This document shows, one piece after another, positions 58,312-64,000 of a stretch of DNA of 64,000 nucleotides. The stretch's first letter is position 1. The number at the start of each line of letters is the position of its first letter. The notes under the pieces were generated by a model. It saw only the letters and a program-made list of their open reading frames with translations. It did not search any database and was not told the DNA's origin. This stretch comes from Paenibacillus alkalitolerans (lineage in GTDB: Bacteria > Bacillota > Bacilli > Paenibacillales > YIM-B00363). Where the stretch lies: NCBI RefSeq assembly GCF_016482785.1, contig NZ_JAEMXM010000002.1:248001-312000 (forward strand). The letters are read 5' to 3'. Position numbers and translations under genes: made by a program.

Positions 58312-58542
58312 TTAAACAGCCGCTCCTTTCTTTTGTACTACATGTCGTACATTTGTTGCATAAAAAATGTCATTTACCGGCTTTTTGAAGTAATCTGAAA
58401 GCTTCAACATCAATTCTGCTGATGGTGGCTTGCCATCCAGAACGCGGTAGATCGTGCTACGAGACACCTTCAAATCCTTTGCAACTTGAGATACGTTAAG
58501 TCCATTGGATTCGATAAGGAACTGAAGGTTATTTTTTATCAT
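58312..58542 (-). CDS. Cro-like XRE repressor, 76 aa
   Basis: Helix-turn-helix with LNVSQVAKDLKVSRSTIYRV and KPPSAELMLKLSDYF. It is divergent from the CI-type gene at 58684 and is the first gene of the leftward early transcript, the place of Cro. GGAGGTGAGC precedes the ATG. Two operator-like 9-mers lie inside its last codons. Confidence 0.8.
   Translation of the reverse strand: MIKNNLQFLIESNGLNVSQVAKDLKVSRSTIYRVLDGKPPSAELMLKLSDYFKKPVNDIFYATNVRHVVQKKGAAV
58334..58351. promoter_or_regulatory. Two operator-like 9-mers inside the end of the Cro gene
   Basis: TGTACTACA (58334-58342) and TGTCGTACA (58343-58351) directly abut. The same 9-mers occur in the control region at 58568-58592. They might let the repressor act as a roadblock or loop the DNA. 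Confidence 0.5.
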
Positions 58543-58559
58543 TTGCTCACCTCCGTTTT

Positions 58560-58670
58560 GTGCTATTTGTCGTACAAGAACAATGTACTACATGTAGGAA
58601 CTGTTGTCAACTATGTATTCCGTTATTTTTTTATATTTTGTATTACACTGTGTATGACATGTTCTACAAA
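58560..58670. promoter_or_regulatory. Lysis-lysogeny control region with operator array
   Basis: Five TGT-N3-ACA sites occur: TGTCGTACA 58568, TGTACTACA 58584, TGTATTACA 58639, TGTATGACA 58651, TGTTCTACA 58660. The leftward promoter is strong: TTGACA (minus strand, 58605-58610), a 17-bp spacer and TACATT (58582-58587), so the 58584 site covers its -10. The rightward promoter for the repressor is less clear; TATATT at 58632-58637 is a candidate. Confidence 0.72.
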
Positions 58671-58683
58671 GGAGGTGTGAACT

Positions 58684-59043
58684 GTGTCTCATATTGGCGC
58701 TTTTCTTAAAGGTTTGCGCAAAGAGCGTAGACTTACGTTAAGGGAGGCGGCTAATCGCAGCGGATTAAGTCACTCTTACATAAATTCAATTGAACAAGGC
58801 AAGCACCCTAAGACGAAAGCGCCGATCAGTCCGTCACCTGATTCATTAAAAGCATTAGCGAAAGCATATGATTACCCTTATGAGGATTTATTGAAAGAAG
58901 CCGGAGTCATTAATGAAGAAATAAGAGAACAATTAATATCAGAAAAGAAAAAAGAAGCCATTGAAATCATTCGCCAGCTTCCCGAAGAAGATATTGATTT
59001 TATTAAAAGGTTTTTGGAGAGTTATTCGAATATAGAGAAATAA
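58684..59043 (+). CDS. CI-type repressor (XRE), 119 aa, without protease domain
   Basis: GTG start after GGAGGTGTG. Residues 5-70 are an XRE domain (KGLRKERRLTLREAANRSGL; HSYINSIEQGKHP), followed by a helical oligomerisation tail (EEIREQLISEKKKEAIEII). It lacks the S24 peptidase domain of RecA-cleaved repressors, so induction likely needs the antirepressor or another signal. It is divergent from Cro. Confidence 0.82.
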   Translation: MSHIGAFLKGLRKERRLTLREAANRSGLSHSYINSIEQGKHPKTKAPISPSPDSLKALAKAYDYPYEDLLKEAGVINEEIREQLISEKKKEAIEIIRQLPEEDIDFIKRFLESYSNIEK

Positions 59044-59167
59044 TCTTCTCTAAAGTGCAGTAGACTTGTGGGGCGCGATTGTGCTCCATTAAGTACACGA
59101 GAAGTTTTTTGATTAATTCGTCATCGGCATTATGTAGGATACGCTCAATCTTTTTCAACGGCAGCAC
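59003..59167 (-). CDS. Possible small gene antisense to the repressor end, 54 aa
   Basis: A GTG at 59167 after AAGGGGAC opens VLPLKKIERILHNADDELIK and KLLVYLMEHN, with a Tyr/Leu-rich end. It is the only protein-like frame in the 59,044-59,254 gap and overlaps the repressor 3' end by 41 bp on the other strand. It might be a natural antisense regulator. Low support. Confidence 0.4.
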   Translation of the reverse strand: MLPLKKIERILHNADDELIKKLLVYLMEHNRAPQVYCTLEKIISLYSNNSPKTF

Positions 59168-59254
59168 GTCCCCTTCGGCTCGTCTGGAGGTAGTTACATT
59201 TTACCGAACACTAGTTCTTATAGCAACATAAAATTACATAGCGAGAGGTAACCT

Positions 59255-59458
59255 ATGGATCCCCGTTTTGGGAGATGCCTCTTGCGCAAATTACGAAAGG
59301 AGAAGCGGATTACTCAAGCGGAACTTGAGAAGAGAACAGGTATTTCTAGGGTCATGATTTCACGTTATGAAAACAACAAAGATCAAATGTCACTTATCAA
59401 TTCTAAATTGATCGCGGACGCATTAGGCGTTTATGTAGAAGACCTGTATACCTGGTGA
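59255..59458 (+). CDS. Small XRE-type regulator, 67 aa
   Basis: GAGAGG lies eight bases before the ATG. Helix-turn-helix: LLRKLRKEKRITQAELEKRT; GISRVMISRYENNKDQM, then a short end with VYVEDLYTW. It is in the lysogenic block and may act on the integrase or conversion gene, or on the promoter of the non-coding RNA downstream. Confidence 0.72.
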   Translation: MDPRFGRCLLRKLRKEKRITQAELEKRTGISRVMISRYENNKDQMSLINSKLIADALGVYVEDLYTW

Positions 59459-59553
59459 TCCCTCCTTCGTAAGCGCATTGGGCATGAGTAGAAATAATCT
59501 ACTCGCTCCCGAAGCATAAAGAAACCCATAGGTTACAAAATGAACTTAAAAAA

Positions 59554-59676
59554 CAAAAAAACTCTGGCAGGCTTTTCCAGAGCGTGGTACAATCTTATCG
59601 GGTATAAGTACCCGAGACCCAATTCCAAGCAGCCTGCCAGCGTACCTTGGAATTGGGTCTTTTTTCAGTTGTTAGT
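59554..59676 (-). ncRNA. Candidate structured non-coding RNA with alternative pairing
   Basis: Read on the minus strand there is a promoter TGGACA, a 17-bp spacer and TATACT (59706-59711 and 59683-59688), then a 15-bp stem (59646-59660 with 59615-59629), a 6-bp hairpin CGGGTA/TACCCG, and a terminator hairpin CTCTGG/CCAGAG followed by seven T. The loop of the first stem (CTGGCAGGCT, 59631-59640 complement) is exactly complementary to AGCCTGCCAG in the terminator hairpin (59564-59573 complement). The 10-bp pairing would break the terminator. No open frame is present. Confidence 0.6.
59615..59665 (+). terminator. Rightward terminator in the non-coding RNA region
   Basis: On the plus strand the same 15-bp stem (AGACCCAATTCCAAG / CTTGGAATTGGGTCT) ends in six T, so it stops rightward transcription from the XRE gene. 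Confidence 0.8.
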
Positions 59677-59832
59677 GGCTACAGTATAAAACTTCCTGCC
59701 AAAGTTGTCCATGGAAATTTATTGAGTATTGTTATTATCGGATAATTCGAACTATAATTTTATAGGTAATTTGTTGCAATTAATTACATAGCAAATACCG
59801 GAGCCGATCTGGAACATTCATGGGTGAAGAAG

Positions 59833-60783
59833 ATGAAAAAGAAAGTTGCATTAGTCTTGGCAGTATCAATGTTGTTTGCAGGTGTGGTAAGTGCTTCTAG
59901 CATGTGGGGAACATACAAAGGGAATCAGATCATCAAAGTGAAAGACATGAATGGTAATGAATTGGTCGTTCAAGATGTGCCGGCCATTAGTTATCAAGGT
60001 CGGACGATGGTCCCGATTTCCATGCTTAAACAACTTGGAGTTCAAGTTGAGTGGGTGGGTAAAACACAAACGGTTTATGTGACGTTACCGAATGGGGCAT
60101 CTTCAACGGCGAATAATTATGATGCGATAAGTATTGCCAAGCAAGTAAGTTCAAAAGGTTTTGAATTTGTTGACATGGTATCTGACGGAAAAGGATTTAT
60201 ACAGATCACTTTCTATTACAATCACGCATTAGACAGTATGCCGGACGATGTTTTTGATCTAGCATTATCATTAAGTGCAAAATCCGCTGCGGAGTCCACA
60301 AGAATTATTGATATAAATAATGTAGAACTTTCAGTTTTAACGGATTACATAAGAGATTTCAAAGCCGGAAAAATTACTGCTGACCAATTATTAAAACAAT
60401 ATCGCTACAATGAACAATCAGCGAATAATTCAAACTCTGGCTCAGCACAGACTCAAGTTTCTCCTTCTTCATATCCGGAACTTTATTCAAACGACGGAAA
60501 AACATTTCTCGGGATACTAACATCAAATGAGTTTGAATCCGATGGAGTATTTAATGAATTCGGTACGTATGGCAGCAAGTTTTCATCAGATAGCATTTGG
60601 AACGAGTTTGGGGATTATGGGAGTAAATTTTCCTCAGAAAGCGCATTTAATAAATTTGCAAGTGAGCCACCTATAATTGTTTTTAATGGTAAGATTATCG
60701 GTTATTTAACTGTAAACGAAAATATTAAAAATGGTATCTCGCCATATTCTTTATTAAAATGGCTAGAAGATAACGGATATTAA
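59833..60783 (+). CDS. Secreted lysogenic-conversion protein with copper-amine-oxidase-type domain
   Basis: I use the ATG at 59833, with GGGTGAAG upstream; the GTG at 59824 is an alternative. A signal peptide covers about 22 residues (cleavage near VSA-SS). Residues 35-95 are one copper amine oxidase N-terminal domain (ISYQGRTMVPISMLKQLGVQ; VEWVGKTQTVYVTL). The C-terminal 90 residues hold repeats of the form FNEFGTYGSKFSSDS and WNEFGDYGSKFSSES, ending FNGKIIGYLTVN. The host has related stalk domains at 7584-9047. It stands between the repressors and integrase, so it is likely made in the lysogen. Confidence 0.72.
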   Translation: MKKKVALVLAVSMLFAGVVSASSMWGTYKGNQIIKVKDMNGNELVVQDVPAISYQGRTMVPISMLKQLGVQVEWVGKTQTVYVTLPNGASSTANNYDAISIAKQVSSKGFEFVDMVSDGKGFIQITFYYNHALDSMPDDVFDLALSLSAKSAAESTRIIDINNVELSVLTDYIRDFKAGKITADQLLKQYRYNEQSANNSNSGSAQTQVSPSSYPELYSNDGKTFLGILTSNEFESDGVFNEFGTYGSKFSSDSIWNEFGDYGSKFSSESAFNKFASEPPIIVFNGKIIGYLTVNENIKNGISPYSLLKWLEDNGY

Positions 60784-60810
60784 AAAAAGCCCTAACGGGC
60801 TTCTCTTTTT
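60783..60810 (+). terminator. Terminator of the conversion gene
   Basis: AAGCCC, TAAC and GGGCTT followed by CTCTTTTTCT, directly after the stop codon and 15 bp before the integrase ATG. Confidence 0.72.
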
Positions 60811-60824
60811 CTATAGGAGGTACT

Positions 60825-62240
60825 ATGAGAGTAGCAATCTATACGAGGGTAAGTACTGATAGGCAGTCAACAGATGGATTTTCTCTCGAAGCACAGCACG
60901 ACCGATTACTTGAATTTGTTCGTTTGCAGCAATGGGAATTGATTCGCGTGTATACCGATCCTGGCGTATCCGCTAAAAACTTGGACCGTCCCGGTGTAAA
61001 GGAATTAATCGAAGGGATTACGGCCGGCATGTTTCAAGCGGTCATCGTTCATAAGTTGGACAGGCTTACACGGAACATTTCAGATTTATATGATTTGGTG
61101 GAGTTAGTAAACGAAAAAAACGTCAAACTCATTTCCCTAAGTGAGAACATCGACACTTCCACGCCAATGGGGAGAATGTTCATCTATATTCTCGGCATCT
61201 TCGCTCAAATGTTTCGTGAGAACTTGAAAGAAGAAGTTATAAAGGGAATGACCAAGCGCGCTCAGAAAGGGCTTAGAAACGGTTCTACCGCCCCGTTTGG
61301 GTATGAGTATGATGACAATGGCAATCTCGTAATCGTGGAAGAGGACGCCGAATGGGTTCGTCAAATATTCAAATGGTACACCGTAGATAAATGGGGGTTT
61401 GACCGTATCGCCCGAACATTAACGTTAAAGGAAGTCCCAAGCAGCAAGGGAAAATCGTGGTACGGAGATATTGTTCAATACATACTAGGCAATATCACTT
61501 ATATCGGAAAGCACTCTTGGAACGGAATCGTGGAAAACGGCAGCCACCCGCCGATTGTGGACGAGGTGACGTTTCACAAGGCACAGACGCAAATGAAGCG
61601 TCGGAGTTTGGGGGAAATCCCCCGATCCTCCCGAGATGCCCACCCGTTCTCCGGCATTGTACGCTGCGGCAAGTGTGGCAATCCGTATCATGGCCGAATT
61701 TTAAAACATAAGTACGGAGATTATTACAACTACCGGTGCTACGCAAGGCAGAGGAAAGGAATATGCACCGCTCCTGACATTTCTGAAATGAAGCTGGAGA
61801 AGTTACTTTTCGAACACATGAAACTGATTGAACAAAACATTGAAATGGGAAGAGAAGAGGTGGCCCCCGCCGCAGATACGGATATTCAAAAAGAACGAAA
61901 GCGAATAGAACGGGATTTATCCAAAAGCGAAACCCGCCGCAAAAATTGGCAATATGCTTTTGGTGACGAGAAATTACCTTATGAGGATTATGTGAAGCTC
62001 ATTGATGAGGAGATGGAACGCGTTCGCATGTTGCAAGACGAACTATCCAATCTCCCAGAGGTTACGAATGAATCCCCGGTTAGTTCGCAAGATGTTTTAG
62101 AGATGTTCCGTAACCTCCGAGAGAACTGGAAGTACCTTGAGTCGCCTACAAAAAGAGAAATCGTTCAATCTTGGTATCAAAGAATCGTTATTGAGAATAA
62201 TAACGGTAAATGGGCAGTCAAAGAAATGGTCACTTATTAG
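60825..62240 (+). CDS. int: Large serine recombinase (phage integrase), 471 aa
   Basis: The catalytic domain begins [20 protein letters not shown] with Ser10 as nucleophile and continues with [13 protein letters not shown]. The recombinase domain ([20 protein letters not shown]) is followed by the zinc domain ([27 protein letters not shown]) and a coiled coil ([16 protein letters not shown]). It makes a double-strand break at a 2-bp core and rotates DNA ends. Its stop codon lies within attR (62238-62240), so the gene end is part of the attachment site. AGGAGG precedes the ATG. Confidence 0.92.
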   Translation: MRVAIYTRVSTDRQSTDGFSLEAQHDRLLEFVRLQQWELIRVYTDPGVSAKNLDRPGVKELIEGITAGMFQAVIVHKLDRLTRNISDLYDLVELVNEKNVKLISLSENIDTSTPMGRMFIYILGIFAQMFRENLKEEVIKGMTKRAQKGLRNGSTAPFGYEYDDNGNLVIVEEDAEWVRQIFKWYTVDKWGFDRIARTLTLKEVPSSKGKSWYGDIVQYILGNITYIGKHSWNGIVENGSHPPIVDEVTFHKAQTQMKRRSLGEIPRSSRDAHPFSGIVRCGKCGNPYHGRILKHKYGDYYNYRCYARQRKGICTAPDISEMKLEKLLFEHMKLIEQNIEMGREEVAPAADTDIQKERKRIERDLSKSETRRKNWQYAFGDEKLPYEDYVKLIDEEMERVRMLQDELSNLPEVTNESPVSSQDVLEMFRNLRENWKYLESPTKREIVQSWYQRIVIENNNGKWAVKEMVTY

Positions 62241-62280
62241 CCCTAATGTAGTACTAGGTGAGGCGATTATGGGGGCGAAT
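62235..62280. other. attR of the prophage
   Basis: The phage arm TTATTAGCCCTAAT (62235-62248), 12 bases, the shared GA (62261-62262), then host ybjQ. The arm is the exact reverse complement of the attL arm and at the same distance from GA. Confidence 0.85.
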
Positions 62281-62505
62281 ATCGTCCGGGATTTGTTCGC
62301 TTCGATCACCGACATCGTCGGGGGCCGGTCCGGCGCCTATGAGCAGAAGCTGAAGGAAGCGAGGGAAATCGCTATCCAAGAGATGAAGGATCATGCGCGC
62401 CAGATCGGCGCGAACGGGGTCGTCGGCATCGATATCGACTATGAAGTGGTTCGCGAAGGCATGCTTATGGTGACGGTGAGCGGCACCGCAGTGAGATTGG
62501 GTTGA
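62263..62505 (+). pseudogene. ybjQ: 3' part of ybjQ (UPF0145), cut off by the prophage
   Basis: The frame continues YbjQ with [18 protein letters not shown], then [20 protein letters not shown] and [12 protein letters not shown] complete C-terminus is present. An ATG at 62270 lies five bases after GGTGAGG from the attR junction, so a truncated product of 78 residues could be made. See the 5' part at 18389-18496. Confidence 0.88.
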
Positions 62506-62530
62506 TCCGAAAAACAGTTGCTGCGAAACA

Positions 62531-62571
62531 AAAAACACGGTAACCGCCGGTGACGGGGGAACCGTGTTTTT
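62531..62571. terminator. Bidirectional terminator between ybjQ and rnz
   Basis: An 11-bp stem (AAAAACACGGT / ACCGTGTTTTT) with A and T runs on both sides, between convergent genes. Confidence 0.82.
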
Positions 62572-63500
62572 CATGTGCTCCGCGGGATCGGGAAAGACCA
62601 GAAATCTTCCGCCACATGCGATTGAGGGAATATCGCTCTCGCCTCTTCCAGCAGCTCGTGCACTTGTTCGTCTTGGTAGCGGGAGGAGAGATGCGATAAT
62701 ATGAGCGAGCCTGCGCCCGCTTTCAACGCAAGCTCCGCGGCCTGCGCGGCCGTCGTATGGTAGTAGGCGACGGCTTTGTCGAGCCGGTCGTGTTTGAACG
62801 TCGCCTCATGAACGATGACGTCGCACCCGCGGGCGAGCTCGAGCTCGCCGGGGCACGGGCGCGTGTCGCCGAATATGGCGACGGTGCGCCCCTTCGCCGG
62901 CGCGGAGACGTAGTCCGCGCCGTTAATTACGCGCCCGTCGGGCAGCGTAACGGTTTCGCCGCGCTTCAAGCGCGCGTACACCGGGCCGGGCGGAACGCCG
63001 TCCCGGCTCAAGCGGGCGCTGTCGAGCGCGCCCGGGATGTCGCGTTCGGCCACTCGGTAGCCGAACGATTCGATCCGGTGCTCCAACCGAAGCGCCGTAA
63101 CCGTGAATTGGTCGTCTTCGAAGACGACCCCTTCCTCTTCGATTTCTCGCACCAGGATATCGTATATCAAGTGAGTGTCGCTTATCTCCAGCGTCATATC
63201 CAAATACCGCTTGATACCCGGCGGTCCGAACACCGTGAGCGGCGACTCCCCGCCCTGATAAGATCTGCTGGACAGCATGCCGGGCAAGCCGTACAGATGA
63301 TCGCCGTGCAGGTGCGTCACGAAGACGAACTCCATGCGTCCCGGTTTCAGCGGGGAGCATAACATCTGGTGCTGCGTCCCCTCGCCCGCATCGAACAGCC
63401 AAAACGTCCCCCGCTCCGGCATCAGATTCAGCGCCACGGATGTCACGTTGCGCTTACGCGACGGCATCCCCGCCCCCGTGCCCAGAAAATACAGTTCCAC
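62571..63500 (-). CDS. rnz: Ribonuclease Z
   Basis: The 309-residue metallo-beta-lactamase-fold enzyme has the zinc motif VFVTHLHGDHLYGLPG near residue 60, GAGMPSRKRNVTS at the start, FGDTRPCPGELEL near 212 and HEATFKHD near 232, with LSHLSSRY near 268. It trims the 3' end of tRNA precursors. Length and motifs are complete. The gene is at high GC like its host neighbours. Confidence 0.9.
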   Translation of the reverse strand: MELYFLGTGAGMPSRKRNVTSVALNLMPERGTFWLFDAGEGTQHQMLCSPLKPGRMEFVFVTHLHGDHLYGLPGMLSSRSYQGGESPLTVFGPPGIKRYLDMTLEISDTHLIYDILVREIEEEGVVFEDDQFTVTALRLEHRIESFGYRVAERDIPGALDSARLSRDGVPPGPVYARLKRGETVTLPDGRVINGADYVSAPAKGRTVAIFGDTRPCPGELELARGCDVIVHEATFKHDRLDKAVAYYHTTAAQAAELALKAGAGSLILSHLSSRYQDEQVHELLEEARAIFPQSHVAEDFWSFPIPRST

Positions 63501-63505
63501 GTTCG

Positions 63506-64000
63506 TTACTCCGCCTTGTCTACATTAAAATATCGCGCCTCGGGATGCGCAAATACGATCGCCGAAACCGACGCCTCAGGTTCCATCATGAACGAATCGG
63601 TCAACTCCACGCCCATATCCTCCGGCTTCATCAGATCGAACAGCTGGCGCTGATCCTCCAGGTTCGGACACGCCGGGTAGCCGAACGAAAATCTTTGTCC
63701 GCGGTATTTCGCTCCGAACAGATCCGCTATGCTCAGGTTCGCCGGATCCGGTATTCCCCATACGTCGCGCATGATCTGATGAATTCGCTCCGCGAACGCT
63801 TCGGCCGTCTCGAGAGCGGCGGCTTGCAGAGCGTGCGATTTCAAATATTCCCCCGCCTGCTTGTAGCGCTCAGCCTTCTCGCGAATCCCGCTTCCGGCAG
63901 TCACGACCAGGAATCCCACATAATCCATCGTTCCGCTGTCCACAGGCTTCAAGTAATCCGCCAGACACAAATACGGCGCGACTTCCTGCCGCGGGAACGT
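63506..64000 (-). CDS. metH: Cobalamin-dependent methionine synthase, C-terminal activation domain (5' part outside window)
   Basis: The frame is open through the right edge (upstream residues FPRQEVAPYLCLADYLKP). The visible part is the AdoMet-binding activation domain of MetH: DYVGFLVVTAGSGI, FAERIHQIMRDVWGI, then RFSFGYPACPNLEDQ and a final ASVSAIVFAHPEARYF. It reactivates oxidised cobalamin with AdoMet. The gene end lies 5 bp from the rnz start, so the two may be one operon. Confidence 0.9.
   Translation of the reverse strand, partial: TFPRQEVAPYLCLADYLKPVDSGTMDYVGFLVVTAGSGIREKAERYKQAGEYLKSHALQAAALETAEAFAERIHQIMRDVWGIPDPANLSIADLFGAKYRGQRFSFGYPACPNLEDQRQLFDLMKPEDMGVELTDSFMMEPEASVSAIVFAHPEARYFNVDKAE

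Larger units (their letters stand above)
18459..62261. mobile_element. Complete prophage of about 43.8 kb, predicted temperate short-tailed phage
   Basis: The element is bounded by attL and attR inside ybjQ and carries a full phage gene set: integrase, Cro/CI switch, antirepressor, replication initiator and loader, recombination genes, late regulator, terminase pair, portal, scaffold, capsid, adaptor, hub, spike, fibre, ejection-type proteins, holin and amidase. No tape measure, major tail tube or sheath protein is seen. All tested reading frames of core genes are open except one small frame break in the lysis module, so it may be inducible. Confidence 0.92.

Noticed and set aside
59500-59720. 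Retron or reverse-transcriptase-linked RNA
   Set aside because: No reverse transcriptase gene is present in the prophage; the hairpins are explained by a terminator-type RNA.

Overview
The window is chromosome of a Gram-positive, spore-forming Firmicute of the Paenibacillaceae type (Paenibacillus or Cohnella-like), split by a complete prophage of about 43.8 kb. The host call rests on strong AAGGAGG ribosome sites, a cytoplasmic multi-PAS sporulation-type kinase, a Gmad2 lipoprotein, copper-amine-oxidase-type stalk domains, the mrfA/mrfB repair pair and YdjM, YbjQ and RNase Z neighbours. No 16S or other rank-deciding marker is present, so the genus is an inference.

Bases 1-18,388 are ordinary host genes: an AraC-type activator (cut by the edge), an HxlR regulator divergent from an MFS exporter, an aminoglycoside-phosphotransferase-like kinase, a three-PAS histidine kinase, two secreted or lipid-anchored proteins, a GH43 glycosidase, a NagZ-like lipoprotein, mrfB-mrfA, a prepilin peptidase and a YdjM-like membrane hydrolase. 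Bases 62,263-64,000 resume the host with the 3' part of ybjQ, rnz and the end of metH.

The prophage (about 18,459-62,261) lies inside ybjQ. A large serine recombinase at its right end made the insertion. The two ends carry a 14-bp inverted repeat equidistant (12 bp) from a shared GA dinucleotide; removing everything between the two GA pairs restores a continuous YbjQ frame. From left to right: a rightward operon of eight small unknown genes with an XRE regulator; then leftward genes for lysis (amidase, holin), internal virion proteins, tail fibre, tail hub, adaptor, a lipoprotein moron, a beta-helix spike, head proteins, portal and both terminase subunits; a sigma-region-4-like late regulator; a long leftward early operon with RusA, C5 methyltransferase, helicase loader, replication initiator with internal iterons, HNH, ERF recombinase, YopX and many small genes; an antirepressor and Cro/CI switch; and a rightward lysogenic segment with repressor genes, a secreted conversion protein and the integrase. 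No tape measure, tube, sheath or baseplate gene is seen, while P22-like adaptor, hub, spike and ejection-type proteins are, so I infer a temperate short-tailed phage.

The most unusual signals are: a 231-codon second gene overprinted in another frame of the C5 methyltransferase; a family of six short intercistronic repeats with an invariant CGACCGA core placed next to ribosome binding sites; a structured non-coding RNA candidate with an internal 10-bp alternative pairing at 59.55-59.68 kb; a type I toxin candidate whose ribosome site is sealed in a hairpin; a secreted copy of a tail-fibre domain; and the clean reconstruction of attB and attP.
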